A stretch of DNA of 64,000 nucleotides, taken from Cercis canadensis (lineage: Eukaryota; Streptophyta; Magnoliopsida; Fabales; Fabaceae). Each line of letters begins with the position of its first letter. Within the stretch, counting starts at the first letter, position 1. The notes under the pieces were generated by a model. It saw only the letters and a program-made list of their open reading frames with translations. It was not told the origin of the DNA and did no database searches. The DNA lies in the NCBI GenBank assembly GCA_003255065.1, contig QAOA01008633.1, positions 17,647 through 81,646 of the forward strand, written 5' to 3'. The position numbers and the translations under genes are program-made. Positions 1 to 12,049 of this stretch are shown in pieces.

Positions 1-1014
1 AAAATTATTTCTGATCTCTTCAATAATCTTAGCTTCTACAGATGGGTGTGTTGCGACAAGCCAGATAAACCAAGAGAGGCCGGCACTGATGGTATCCCTC
101 CCAGCTGCAAGGAGATTAACTGCGGCGTCTCTCAGAAATTTGTCATCAATTGGTCCCTTTCCCCATTCCTGCGCCATAATAATTGTTAGCAAGTCAAAGC
201 ATGGCTCCTCCTCTTGGTTGTTGCTGCATTTCTTTTGCTCTCTACGTTTGGATGTGATTTGTTCATGTAAGAATTGGTCAACGATTTTCTGTCCTTCTAA
301 CAACTTCTTCTCCTGGCCAATTTGAAGCCATTTCTGTAGCTTCCACAAGCATTGCGGCACAACGTGTCTGTAGAGCATTGCGACCTCCGCTTCACTAAAA
401 GCTTTCTCTACTGCAATATTTGGGGATTCAATCGAAAGGCAATTAGTATCAAATCCTAGGATTATTGAGCAGATAATGTCAAAGATGAACTTCTGAAAGG
501 TGTCTTGTATGTCCACTTCAATTTCTTCTTTTGATATATGATCAAGAAATGGAAGTAGGCAGCTCTCCAGCTTGTCTTGCATGGTTTTCTGAAGGAATAA
601 CCCAAAGCTTCTCTGTTTAAGCAATGAATGAAGAATGGTCCTGTTGTACTTCCATGTCTCTCCATCAGAATTTAGAATGCCATCTCCTAGGACTTCAAAA
701 ATTTCATGGAACTCGGACCCCTTTCCGTAGTTGCCAAAAATTTTGCTGGTGATGTGATGTACATTCATAGGGTCACAGGTAAAGATGAAATTCATGTTTG
801 AAAGCCAAGGGCCTTTGAACATAAAAGTGCCTCCATGGTGTTTCAAAACCAAGGTTATATAATCATGAATGTTGGATGCATTAAACAAAAGGCCAGGAAG
901 CATCCCAACTATGGGCCAATCTGCCATTGGTGTGTTTCTATTGCATCTCCAATAGTAGAAGAAAATGAAGAAGAGAATTCCAAAAAGTATTTCTGGAATC
1001 CCAAGCAAGGCCAT
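1..1014 (-). CDS. CYP96-like cytochrome P450, 5' part (partial)
   Basis: The frame is open without a stop from the ATG at 1014 to the window edge, giving 338 codons. The protein begins MALLGIPEILFGILFFIFFY, a hydrophobic N-terminal anchor typical of ER-bound plant P450s, followed by a Pro-containing hinge. Residues around 80-130 (FKGPW, DPMNVHHI, GDGILNSDGETWKYNR) match the CYP86 clan and most resemble CYP96A. The I-helix oxygen-binding motif AGRDT lies at residues 304-308. The ExxR motif and the heme-binding Cys lie beyond position 1, so completeness cannot be judged. CYP96A enzymes are known as mid-chain alkane or fatty acid hydroxylases of wax synthesis; substrate here is inference. A TATA-like stretch lies about 55 bases upstream. 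CYP86 or CYP704 is less likely given the conserved block order. Confidence 0.88.
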   Translation of the reverse strand, partial: MALLGIPEILFGILFFIFFYYWRCNRNTPMADWPIVGMLPGLLFNASNIHDYITLVLKHHGGTFMFKGPWLSNMNFIFTCDPMNVHHITSKIFGNYGKGSEFHEIFEVLGDGILNSDGETWKYNRTILHSLLKQRSFGLFLQKTMQDKLESCLLPFLDHISKEEIEVDIQDTFQKFIFDIICSIILGFDTNCLSIESPNIAVEKAFSEAEVAMLYRHVVPQCLWKLQKWLQIGQEKKLLEGQKIVDQFLHEQITSKRREQKKCSNNQEEEPCFDLLTIIMAQEWGKGPIDDKFLRDAAVNLLAAGRDTISAGLSWFIWLVATHPSVEAKIIEEIRNNF

Positions 1015-1065
1015 TGCAGCTCAATGGAATATGTTGGATATTGTGTCTAGCTAGATGATATTCTC

Positions 1066-1076
1066 CAAAATATATA
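1066..1076 (-). promoter_or_regulatory. TATA-box candidate for the P450
   Basis: On the minus strand a TGTATATATTT stretch lies about 55 bases upstream of the P450 ATG. That spacing would place transcription start near 1040. This is position and composition only. Confidence 0.4.
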
Positions 1077-1256
1077 CACAGATATCTCAGTGAACTAAGA
1101 TTTAGTTTGTTAATGATCATAAAGGTTACCAACCTAAAAACCCGGTGGAGCGTTTGTCTCAGTACCTCAGAGCACTTACCAGTCATGTGTGTTAGGCTGA
1201 GTTGGGTCCTACCTTTTTGCTGGTCCAGCCCTAAATGGTACAATTAAAGGACAGTG

Positions 1257-2266
1257 AAGAAATGCATAAGACGGAGAGGCTGGAGTAAGCCATTAATGCA
1301 ACGGGTGAGCCATTGATTGCATTGAAAAATATGAATCTTAAAAGGTCTGGTTGAGCGTCAAATCCATTAAATTTTTGTTTCTATATTTATGTTATGATAC
1401 GAACCTAAAAATCAACGGGTGAGCCATTGATTTCATGAAAAAATAAGGATCTTAAAAAGTCGTGTGAACCATTGATTACATGAAAAAATAAGAATTTTAA
1501 AAAATCTGGTTGAGCGTCAAATCCACTAAATTTTTGTTTCATACGAACTTAATAATCTAGTTGAGCATTAAATTCATTGAACACAATAATTACATAATAC
1601 TAAAAAGTAATTACATATATAAATTGAATAACCGCATAACACTAAAAGATAATAACATACGTGAATAGAATAACCACACAACAAAGAATATTTTGAACAT
1701 TTTAAATGATATGAGAAGAACCAAATTAGAAGATAATTTAATTTCATTTTGTTTGAAACCAATCAATCTTTTCCTCAATTTTTTAGAACCAAACAATAAT
1801 TTTCACTTTTTAAAATTAGTTGCAAACGAGTTTAAATTTTCTAATTGCATGAAATCCTGAAACCCTGCAGAGAAATGTTTCTTAGCCCTACTAAATATGT
1901 TTAAACGAATTCTATGGATTCAAATATGCCATGTATGTATAGTATAAAAAAACAGTGAGATAAATAGTGTATAAGAACTTTACTTTCAACTAAAATTGCT
2001 TAATGCCAAAAAGATAAAAGTATAAGAAATGATACCAAACAAAAAAAATGATAACATAGAAAATTGATGGTAAACCAACATTCAATATATCCAATGCAAA
2101 CGACAGAAGAGATCTTAAAGGCAGGAAATTCTAAAAAAACACAAATTCCAAACGTTTTGACATTACAGTTCTGCAATATATTTGGGATAATCTGCAATCT
2201 ATTCTGAAAGGCACTGCAGAAACGCACAGGTCAACCAAACTAACTTCATGGACAGTAGCATGTGTA
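1257..2266. repeat. Tandem unit A: copy of proteasome 3' UTR and flank
   Basis: This is the first of three tandem units sharing the anchor GAGAGGCTGGAGTAAGCC at 1276, 2285 and 3412 (approximate). Within the unit, 2003-2256 copies the 3' UTR of the proteasome gene that begins at 4608. The unit also holds short internal repeats built around 'gtgagccattgattgcat' and 'ttgagcgtcaaatcca'. The 62-75 aa reading frames repeated in each unit have no coding character. Confidence 0.8.
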
Positions 2267-3395
2267 GAAGAAATGCATAGGACGGAGAGGCTGGAGTAAG
2301 CCATTAATGCAACGGGTGAGCCATTGATTGCATGAAGAAATAGGACTCTAAAAAATGATACAAACCTGAAAATCAACTAGTGAGCTATTGATTACATGAA
2401 AAAATATGAATCTTAAAAAGTTGGGTGAGCCATTATTGATTGCATTAAAAAATAGGAATCTTAAAAAGATGGGTGAGCCATTGATTGCATTAAAAAATAT
2501 GAATCTTAAAAGATTTGATTGAGCGTCAAATCCATTAAATTTCTGTTTCTATATTTATGTTATGATACGAACTTGAAAATCAACAGGTGAGCCATTGATT
2601 GTATGAAAAAATAATAATCTTAAAAAGTCTGGTTGAGCGTTAAATCCATTAAATGTTTCTATATTTATGATACGAACTTAATAATTTGGTTGAGCATTAA
2701 ATTCATTGAACACAATAATTACATAATACTAAAAAATAATTACATATATAAATTGAATAATCACATAACACTAAAAGATAATAACATACTTGAATAGAAT
2801 AACCACACAACAAATAATATTTTGAACATTTTAAATGATATGAGAAGAACCAAATTAGAAGATCATTTAATTTCATTTTGTTTGAAACCAATCAATCTTT
2901 TCCTCAATTTTTTAGAACCAAACAATAATTTTCACTTTTTAAAATTAGTTGCAAACGAGTTTAAATTTTCTAATTGCATGAAATCCTGAAACCCTGCAGA
3001 GAAATGTTTCTTAGCCCTACTAAATATGTTTAAACGAATTCTATGGATTCAAATATGCCATGTATGTATAGTATAAAAAAACAGTGAGATAAATAGTGTA
3101 TAAGAACTTTACTTTCAACTAAAATTGCTTAATGCCAAAAAGATAAAAGTATAAGAAATGATACCAAACAAAAAAAATGATAACATAGAAAATTGATGGT
3201 AAACCAACATTCAATATATCCAATGCAAACAGAAGAGATCTTAATGGCAGGAAATTCTAAAAAAACACAAATTCCAAACGTTTTGACATTACAGTTCTGC
3301 AATATATTTGGGATAATCTGCAATCTATTCTGAAAGGCACTGCAGAAACGCGCAGGTCAACCAAACTAACTTCATGGACAGTAGCATGTGTGGAA
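2267..3395. repeat. Tandem unit B: copy of proteasome 3' UTR and flank
   Basis: Second unit, about 1.13 kb. Landmarks such as 'gaaatgtttcttagcc' recur at about 1873, 3001 and 4196. The 3' UTR-like segment is at 3132-3382. Differences from unit A are scattered substitutions, short indels and extra rounds of the internal 'gtgagccattgatt' subrepeat. Confidence 0.8.
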
Positions 3396-4608
3396 GAAAT
3401 GCATAGGACGGAGAGGCTGGAGTAAGCCATTAATGCAACGGGTGAGCCATTGATTGCATGAAGAAATAGGACTCTAAAAAATGAGCATCAAATCCATTGA
3501 ATTTCTGTTTCTATATTTATGTTATGATACAAACCAGAAAATCAACAGTGAGCCATTGATTACATGAAAAAAATATGAATATTAAAAAGTTGGGTGAGCC
3601 ATTATTGATTGCATTAAAAAATAGGAATCTTAAAAAGATGGGTGAGTCATTGATTGCATTAAAAAATATGAATCTTGAAAAGTATGGTTGAGCGTAAAAA
3701 AGGTCTGGTTTAGCATCAAATCTATTGAATTTCTGTTTTTATATTTATGTTATGATACGAACCTGAAAATCAACGAGTGAGCCATTAAGTGCATGAAAAA
3801 ATAAGAATCTTAAAAAGTTTAGTTGAACGTCAAATCTACTGAATTTTTATTTTTATATTTATGATACAAACTTAATAATTTGGTTGAACATTAAATTCAT
3901 TGAACACAATAATTACATAATACTAAAAAATAATTACATATATAAATTGAATAACCACATAGCACTAAAAGATAATAACATACATGAATAGAATAACCAC
4001 ACAACAAAGAATATTTTGAACATTTTAATCCATATGAGAAGAACCAAATTAAAAGATCATTTAATTTCATTTTGTTTGAAACCAAACAATCTTTTCCTCA
4101 ATTTTTTAGAACCAAACAATAATTTTCACTTTTTAAAATTAGTTGTAAACGAGTTTAAATTTTCTAATTGCATGAAATCCTGAAACCCTGCAGAGAAATG
4201 TTTCTTAGTCCTACTAAATATGTTTAAACGAATTCTACGGATTCAAATATGCCATGTATGTATAGTATAAAAAAACAGTGAGATAAATAGTGTATAAGAA
4301 CTTTACTTTCAACTAAAATTGCTTACTGCCAAAAAGATAAAAGTATAAGAAATGATACCAAACATAAAAAAGTGATAACAAAGAAAATTGATGGTAAACC
4401 AACATTCAATATATCCAATGTAAACAGAAGAGATCTTAAAGGCAGGAAAATCTGAAAAAACACAAAATCCCAACGCATTGGCATTACAGTTCTGCAATAT
4501 ATTTGGGATAATCTGCAATCTATTCTGAAAGGCACTGCAGAAATGCACAGGTCAACCAAACTAACTTCATGGATATTATTAAACTGCATCTCATCCATGG
4601 AATGCAAA
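3396..4608. repeat. Tandem unit C, containing the true 3' UTR of the proteasome gene
   Basis: Third unit, about 1.2 kb. It runs without a break into the proteasome gene's own 3' UTR (about 4326-4608), so it is the parental copy and A and B are derived. The second proteasome gene has only one such flank (about 22001-23017, apart from an N-junction repeat), so the amplification followed the gene duplication. Confidence 0.75.
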
Positions 4609-5361
4609 CTAGGCAGTATCTGTCGCTGGTTGGGTTACTCCATACTTCACCAACAGCTTAGTCAATGCCTCAGGTAAGCTAACTTGATACTTTACTTTTC
4701 CAGAAGGAGACAAGAAAACCTCTGCCAATTCAAGCTTATCTGAGGTCAAACTTGTGCTGTCCATAGTTTTACTGAGTACCTTCAGTGCAAGTTGCACTGC
4801 TTCCTCCCTACTGATATCATCCTTGTAATCCTGTTTTAGTATTGATTGTGCTGCCTGGTTATTTGCCCCAATAGCAGCAGCTTTCCAACCACCATAGTTT
4901 CCACTAGGGTCACTCATGTAAAGTTGAAAACCGAAATTTTTGTCCCATCCTGCAAAGAGGAATGAGACTCCGAATGGCCGGAGACCACCAAATTGGGTAT
5001 ACCCTTGCTTGGTATCACAGAGAGATTGGACTAACTGCTCAACAGGCATCGGCTCTTGGTAGGCGTAAGTGTAGCGTTGTGCTTGGACCCTAGCTGTATT
5101 GATTAGGATGTTGGCATCAGACATTATCCCAGCCACAGCACAAGCAACATGATCATCAATCTTGTACATCTTCTCAGTTGATGTTGAGGTTTGCAGAAGT
5201 TTAGATGTCACCTTTTTCTCACCAACCAAGACAACCCCATCTTTCGATAAGATCCCTATTGCAGTACCAGCATTTCCAATGGCCTCCATGGCATACTCCA
5301 CTTGGTAAAGACGACCCTCAGGGGAGAAGATTGTTGTACGACTATCATATCTTCGAGACAT
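4609..5361 (-). CDS. PAC1: 20S proteasome subunit alpha type-4 (alpha3 ring position), copy 1
   Basis: This 250-residue protein is a full-length alpha subunit of the 20S proteasome core, which gates and scaffolds the proteolytic chamber in cytosol and nucleus. Residues 5-27 carry the alpha-type N-terminal signature ([20 protein letters not shown]). The subunit-specific blocks [16 protein letters not shown] and [12 protein letters not shown] are intact, and the C-terminus is Lys/His/Gln-rich as in plant PAC proteins. The correct start is the ATG at 5361: the frame extends nine bases upstream only to a GTG, and the second copy begins at the equivalent MSRRYDS. The coding region has no intron. 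A 3' splice site lies 15 bases upstream of the ATG, so the leader is spliced. It differs from copy 2 at six residues. PAC1 is the Arabidopsis symbol for this subunit. Confidence 0.96.
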   Translation of the reverse strand: MSRRYDSRTTIFSPEGRLYQVEYAMEAIGNAGTAIGILSKDGVVLVGEKKVTSKLLQTSTSTEKMYKIDDHVACAVAGIMSDANILINTARVQAQRYTYAYQEPMPVEQLVQSLCDTKQGYTQFGGLRPFGVSFLFAGWDKNFGFQLYMSDPSGNYGGWKAAAIGANNQAAQSILKQDYKDDISREEAVQLALKVLSKTMDSTSLTSDKLELAEVFLSPSGKVKYQVSLPEALTKLLVKYGVTQPATDTA

Positions 5362-7640
5362 ATTGATCACCGACTTCTAATTCCAACAAAAGAAAAACGA
5401 ATTTAAAAATACTCAAAATACTCCTAGAAAAAGCAAATGAAATGTATTAACAATAAATACTATATATATTATCTCTAACAAAAGAAAGGAACACAAAGAA
5501 GGAAACTTCAGTATATTCACAATGAACTACTCTACATTAATTTTCCTTTTTCCTTTTCGGGTAAAATTAGTTCTCACCATCAAACTACTATAAACTCATG
5601 ATACATTAGTTTTCCGAGAGAACAAGGGCCTCTTATATCACTATGAAGTTCCTAGTCCATATTGAGGATATGAGTGCCGCTAAGAAAGAAGAAAACTGAT
5701 TCCATGATTTAAGGCCAAAGAAAGCATGTTAGTTTGATAAGTCTATGTAAGAAACATACAAATCTGCAAATCTCAGTCACACTTGTCAAAATAATGATGT
5801 TTAGAAGAAAGAAAAACAGAAATTCTAGTACCTATTAGACTTCACAATCATAACTCATAAAAGTCAGAAAAATTGCAGAATATATTAGAGTTTTGATAAA
5901 TTAAAGCATAACAACAGAAATGCTAAATGGTAAAAGAATTTAATAAGCATAATTCAGATATATGTAAAAGGTAATGAAATAAGAATATAAGCTGCTACTT
6001 TCAGGATTCAGATTTAAATCCCAATTTCAGGGAATGCCAACAAAGTAACATGCAACACTGCCAACACATTCACATGTTGAGATGTTCCCCCTGCCCCCCA
6101 AAATCCCTGGTCATTATTTTGTTCTCTCCTTCATGGCCCAGCTCACACACAAACAGAGCAAGAGATCAGGAGTTGGATGTCTCCTTTGCAGCAGAGCTCA
6201 CTAATGCATGAAGTTACCATATCCGATACATATACTAAACATACTATATAAAAGAAAGAGTGAGGTGTGATCATAGATTTTACTTCTTCAAGAACCAGGT
6301 AAAGATTAGATTCTTTGCCAACTGAGTATTATGTCTATCACTCCGCACTTTGCTCTTTCACCATCTTCTATGATTCATATTATGGGTCTCAATAAATGAA
6401 TTTGACTTATTCCATCGAGAAATAATTGTATAGAAATCAATCAATCAATCAAGAAAGATGGCAGGAATTCATGACTTACCTTGAAACTAATAGAATTGTC
6501 AATGATCCATGCACATCAGTGTGGATCTAACTAACTTGGGTGGTCACGATAGATTTTGATAAAAGATCTACTTATCAACCAAACATATTTAGTCATTTGA
6601 CAAAATTAATGAAAAGATTTTCGTCGCGCTAGATATCAAGTGTAAAGGACAGTGGCCACAAAGTTCACTTCCACTAAATCAGATTTACCAACAACTTTGC
6701 TTGGTGCCAACATTTACAATCTATATCATAAATTTAATGGGCTTTGAAGACAAGTCACAAACACCATTTAGCTGTAAAGCAATTGAAAAATTCCTAGCAA
6801 GGAAATGACTAACTGGAACTTGTCATATTGAGAGATATACATCAATAGTGAGAGCACCAAATGAAATTGAATTCAGTCAACTCATTGGCAGCTGAAGGTA
6901 AACAATAAAATGAGTTAACAATTTCCGAGCAGAATAATAAGCATGCTTCCTTAAAGGTGGATGTTCTTACTTATCTTAAACATACTGTGACTCTAGATAT
7001 TAATGTAATAAAAATCTAAAAAGTCATCTACTTCCCCAACTTTACCAGCTCCAAAATTGGTATAGTTTTTTACTTCATATTCTTTAGAATAATTATCTTC
7101 TGTCCTTTCAAAACTCCAAATTGCCAAAACTTATATCTTGATAATAACTTAGTCAAACAAAATTCATTGTTACTTCTTGATAGACACTAGCTAGTCATCT
7201 AAAACTGAAAGGAAAGAATTACTTAATACAACTAAAAGGAAAAGGAGAAGAAGAAGAATAAATGGGCACAATATCAATGAAATTAGAACTTGTCTAAGCC
7301 ATCCACCCTGATCAGACGTGAAACACATTCCTCTCCAGTTACAGGCAGTTACAGGTAGACATAAAAATAGAAAGGAAGACTACCAAAACTTATTAGTTGG
7401 TTTCATCAACAAATCCTTCACAATTTGGAGCATCTTAAAATAGAAACCAAACCCCAAAAGAATGGTAAAGGCACTGCAAATGTAAATTTCTACATGAAAT
7501 TGGTAGAGTATTATTTCCAACTTCCCACTGCACGTTCCTCAACAACCATAGGACACCAGCGTACTTCAATATTCTACAACAGTAATGGTCTATTCGGGCA
7601 CACAGATCCTATATTTCTTTCTATCAATGCAGCACATACA

Positions 7641-9916
7641 TAGAGCTGGGAGACGGCCGGCATAATGCCAGCCCAACCCGGCCCTCCTCAGGCTGCAGGC
7701 CAAAACGGGCCAGCGCCCCCTTTTTTTATTTTTATTTTTTGCTTGCTTATTTTTATTGTATTTTGAAGCATAAATAATCATACATTGAAGCATAAATAAT
7801 TATCAAACTAACAATCAAAACATTGAAACATAAATAACAATCAAAGAAGCAACTGTATTCAAAACCAACACTGTAAAATCATGCTTTGTATTGAATTTTA
7901 TATTAATCAAGCATTAAAATAGCCACACAAATATCAGGGTATTATGAAAGGAAGCTTCACACGATATTTTATATGTAAAGTGCACATGATATGTAGGCAG
8001 GTATGAATTCATTTTGGCCATTGCCATCAGCCACAAATCACAGCAACTCTTCTTTATTTGGCCAAGCAAACCACACTAACTCAAGATAACAGTTTTACAG
8101 ATATTTTATTTTACTATTATAGTGTTACTTTCTTTTTTTTTTTCTCTTGCCAGATACAGTTCATATCAAAGCACCCACCAACCTATCCACAGTCAAATAG
8201 ACTTACTCTGAAAGGGATGTGTTGCCATATGTCTACAGCAAAGGAGCCTAATCTCCCAGATTAGCAAACTCATTTACTAATTAATACTCCAATGACAAAA
8301 TATATAGCACAGCAAATTAAACTTCTCAAAATTTTTATAACCAAGACCAGAGCCATGCTGTGATTGCAGAGCTCTCTCTCTCTCTCTCTTCTTCTCTTCT
8401 TAGATAACTTTTTGTGTGTTTTACAGGTATATAATGAACAAAACCCTCGGAAAACTTTTCCTTTGATGAAGCAAGGATCAATGAAACTAAACATTAGTAA
8501 CATAAATGTCATTGGACTGTTGGACACAGTATTCAACAAAGGAAAAAGCCATGTATGAAATGTTTTTCAGCATCCTTTTGAAATATTGCCCCTCATCCAC
8601 CAGAAAGCAGTAAAAATAATTTCTTCCTATCTTGAGAAACTCTACCACTTCCTTTTTATTTGTGGAATTTATCAAAATAGGTCGACTTAAATACTTTGTT
8701 GGTGACAAAAACACCTCTATAAACCATAAAAATTTATATATCCAACAGAAATATGCTTTCAACATGTGGAGACTTATGTTTACAACATGTAACAGTTGTT
8801 CAATAACAGAACATTTTCATGCAAACATAGGAAATTTGTAGCCGACAGATTATCTTTACTAACATGGCCAGCAGAGAACAAATCCATAGGAGTGATACGC
8901 AGATAACAAACCCATAGGAGTGACTGCAGCGACCAGAAAATGCAGATGTCACAGTACAACCAACATGCATTTGAACTTTGAAGATTTTAATTTGCTCAAA
9001 GATTTCCTAGCAGTTTGAAGGACTATGCATTCATGAGATTCTATCATACCCCCTCCCCTCTGCCCCCTAAAAATCTGAGATCATTCTGCTTCATAAGCTG
9101 AAGGCTTCAAGCCTAGCATGATGTGTGGGGGTATTCATTCACATACACACACAGAGACAGAGAGAGTGAAACTAACAATGCTTCAAATTAAAATCACATC
9201 AATGAAGAAATTAGTTAAATGCTGTTTTCAAGTTGAAGTTTTAAAGGAAGAAAAATAGAAGATCTACGATTCTACAGTGGTTCGTTATTCAAGATGACAA
9301 GGAGACCAAATGAGTACGGTATGTAAGCCTGAAACAAAAATGAATATGTCCAGCATAGAAATATTCAAGCAAAGTGTTAATAAAGAAGGAGATTTAACAG
9401 CCACAGAGACCTGAAGCAATGAGGTGAACTAACACTCTTAGTTGTGAAGAACTTCCAAACAAAGAACATATGGGCCTCAAAATAAATGCACACAGGAGGC
9501 ATCCCAATATCCCATACGATTTATCATTAAGAAGAAAGGAAAGCAATAGATAGTTAGATACCTGCTGCCAAGAACCGTGGCTTGGTGTCTGGGAGTGTCT
9601 GAGTGGATGCTTGACTGCGCCGCCGTCGGGGAAGGGAGGCTGCCAAGACCAAGTGAGACAAAGCAAAGGTCCGAGTGAGAAAAGAGAGGGAGAGGGAATC
9701 TGAGTGAGAGAGGAGGGGGAGAGGAAAAGAAAGGGAGCTGTTAGGGATTCTGAAATCTGAAAATAGGAAAAAAAAAAAAAAATTAATTTGGGCCAACCCA
9801 GACCGAACCCGAATGGACTGCAGGTCAATTCGGGCAGGGTCAGATTGACCCTATTCTATTCGGGCAAGCAATTTTAGAGTCCAGCCCAATTTTTTAGCGG
9901 GCCAGCCCATGCTCTA
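7641..9916. mobile_element. Non-autonomous hAT-type element in the leader intron
   Basis: A 2276-bp insertion flanked by a perfect 8-bp target duplication, CACATACA, at 7633-7640 and 9917-9924. The paralogous intron has the empty site, a single CACATACA at 27138-27145. The ends are inverted (TAGAGCTGGGAGACGG against TAGAGCATGGGCTGG) and rich in GGGCC/GGCCCG, as in many plant hAT elements. Subterminal 'gaagcataaataa...caatcaaa' motifs resemble those in the hAT element at 50150-54612. A GC-rich stretch near 9600 resembles that element's 5' leader. No transposase domain is visible, so it is probably a deleted derivative. Reading frames inside, including one of 144 codons at 9394-9828, are low complexity. 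Confidence 0.85.
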
Positions 9917-11400
9917 CACATACATGATAAAAGCTGATTAGAAAAAAATAAACATATGACAAGAAATTTGTTGATACAAGATGAAGTCATCCAATTTAAA
10001 CAGATAGTCACATGTAATGGGTTGCAAGCATTCTCCCAAATTTAATCAGTTATATACCAGAGCTATCTAGTAAAGACAAAAGGAGGGGCTATTTTCATTG
10101 GGCAATATACAGGAGAAATCCCATATGGGGATATGCATGTGGCACCCAGCAATAAATGAAGAAAAGTCACTTATTATAGAGAGTTCAGGGATATATCCCA
10201 AAGCAAGCATAAGAGGCTGCAGCTGCCGCCTCCAGCACCCAGTAGCTTATGCATGCATTCAGCTTCAGAAAAATATGAAACTACCACAAACTAAAATCTC
10301 CTGCTATGTTAAATTAGCATAGTAGCTAAAATATTTTAAATCTACCAGCCAGTATAGAATCTCAATATACTCACAAATCACAATGAATATATTCAAGGGC
10401 AAACTAGCATCTAATCTTGAATGTTCAGTATGCTTATGGCCAACTTCATTTGCAAGCCACTACCAGGCAAAATGGAAATAGTCAATGATGCAGCACAAAG
10501 ATAGAGACAAGGTAAGGTGGAACCTACAGCATCTAAAGGCCTTGCTTGTAACACCAGATGACAAAAATAGATACGGTATCAAGCAAAGTGGCAAGGTTGA
10601 GCTTCAACTTACTTTACATTTAGTACGAAAAGCAAATACAGGAAACTGAAAGACCCAAAAGCTGACTCAGAGTCTCAAACCAACATCACAAGGTTCAAAA
10701 TTACAACCAAGTATCCCCACCAGAGCAGCGAGGATATCTGCACAAATTTACACATTTTGGCTATAAGCGACTGTTCATGATTGCAGAGCATTAAAGAGAG
10801 AGAATATCAAGGGAATAGTCGCTGCTACAAGCCTGCAAACTATATCCTCGGGATTCTATCTAAACGGAGTAACAGGACAGAAAAAAGATATTGTAGTCGC
10901 ACTGCTCAATTACTAATTTTCAGTTATCACATGTAGAATTCAAACTTGCAATTCTGCATGGAACAGAGTGACAAGGCTTCTAGCATCTACTCCCTTCAAT
11001 AGAACTAAGACTTCGACTATTTCTAGTTCCTATTATTGAAATCTAACATTCACTAGGAATTTCAGGTAGGGATAATAGGCGTTATACTAAAGAAAAGTAC
11101 CGTAGAATACTTTTAGAAATCAATTACAATGAAATTTCCTTAAAGATTCTAACCATAAAAGTCCAGAACAGGAACTATCCTGAGATTATATACATATACA
11201 TCTGTCTCTCCCTCTAAGAAGACCTAAAACTTGTAACAGAGAACCCAATTCAAAGACTGATTTAACACCAAAATACACATATGTTGAGTTTTAAAATGCA
11301 TAATATTTGGCATCTTCACCAATTTACTGGCCCCATATATAAAATAACCCTACATTTCACAATAATAACTAAGGAATAGTCAGGAAGGAGTAAATTTAAC

Positions 11401-11413
11401 CCCCCCCCCNTTT

Positions 11414-11448
<35 letters not shown>

Positions 11449-11450
11449 AT
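11401..11450. repeat. Poly-C / (CT)n tract with an undetermined base
   Basis: A run of C broken by N at 11410 is followed by about 28 bases of CT repeat. The copy 2 intron lacks the tract at the equivalent place (about 28530), so it expanded in copy 1 only. Length is unreliable because of the N. Confidence 0.8.
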
Positions 11451-11783
11451 TCAAGGGCCCAAAATCTTCAACTCGGGATCAAAACAGAGAATTTTTCTTA
11501 AAAAATAATTTGAAAAACATATATACTCACGACAAAAAGGAAATTACCAACGAAAGGGTTGAATCAGGATTCAAGGTTGTCTATGCACCTAAATAATATG
11601 GAAAATCAAAAGCAGTAGAAAAATCGTGCAAAGAAAGTAAACATGCGTTCAGTGAAGCAGTAATCGAATGAGGAAAGGACAGAAATTGAAACATGGGATT
11701 GAAGCGAATGAACAAACACAGTAACAAGGAGTGCTAACGGATTCAAAGAGAAGCGATCAAGCATAGCAGATAGAGGATCTCAC

Positions 11784-11950
11784 CTGCTACTTAAGCACTG
11801 GCTTTCTCGTCACTTTAAGCTATTTGGAGAATGAAGAAATTCCACACCTTTTTCCCTCAATGAAGTAGCTTAGGCGTTGAAGCTCCTTCTCTTTTCTGTG
11901 TAGCTTCTTCTTCTTCAAGAAAGTTTTCTCGTAAATGGGTTGGGTTGGGC
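11784..11950 (-). other. Non-coding first exon of proteasome copy 1
   Basis: The segment between the splice donor at 11784 and the promoter motifs is conserved with 28893-29015, including an Arg/Lys-codon-like GAAGAAGAAG tract and 'gagaaaactttcttgaag'. The transcription start is estimated, not seen. A 66-codon frame at 11820-12020 overlaps it but starts inside the promoter and is not conserved in copy 2. Confidence 0.6.
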
Positions 11951-12000
11951 CAGCTTCGTGTGATGGGCCATTGATTTTGGATTCAGAATTTTTTGGGCTG
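11941..12000. promoter_or_regulatory. Proteasome copy 1 promoter with TGGGCY (site II) motifs
   Basis: TGGGCC occurs at 11946-11951 and 11964-11969 and TGGGCT at 11994-11999. The second gene has three such motifs at matching places. TGGGCY (site II) elements are known TCP-factor sites in promoters of growth-related and housekeeping plant genes. Binding here is inference. Confidence 0.55.
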
Positions 12001-12049
12001 TATTGAGAAAATTCTTCCATATTATTAGCTCAAAGCACAAAAAAAAAAA

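Larger units (their letters stand above)
5377..11783 (-). other. 6.4-kb leader (5' UTR) intron of proteasome copy 1
   Basis: On the minus strand the donor is CAG|GTGAGATC (intron from 11783) and the acceptor GAATTAG|AAG (intron to 5377), 16 bases above the ATG. Copy 2 has the same donor and acceptor at equivalent places. Most of the 6407 bases aligns co-linearly with the copy 2 intron (for example 6660-6760 with 25035-25110, and 10440-11340 with 27610-28480). The main length difference is the hAT-type insertion at 7641-9916. The intron contains no convincing gene. Leader introns often enhance expression; that role here is inference. Confidence 0.85.

Noticed and set aside
1574..4085. 62-codon frames repeated three times (1574, 2703, 3897)
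   Set aside because: They recur because of the tandem DNA repeat; composition is Tyr/Leu-rich with no codon bias.
5362..5370. Three extra N-terminal codons on proteasome copy 1
   Set aside because: The frame starts with GTG there; the ATG at 5361 matches copy 2 and the family.
9394..9828. 144-codon minus-strand frame
   Set aside because: It lies inside the hAT insertion and is Ser/Pro/Phe low complexity from purine-rich DNA.
11820..12020. 66-codon frame over the proteasome promoter and leader
   Set aside because: It spans the TGGGCY motifs, is not conserved in copy 2 and has no domain.
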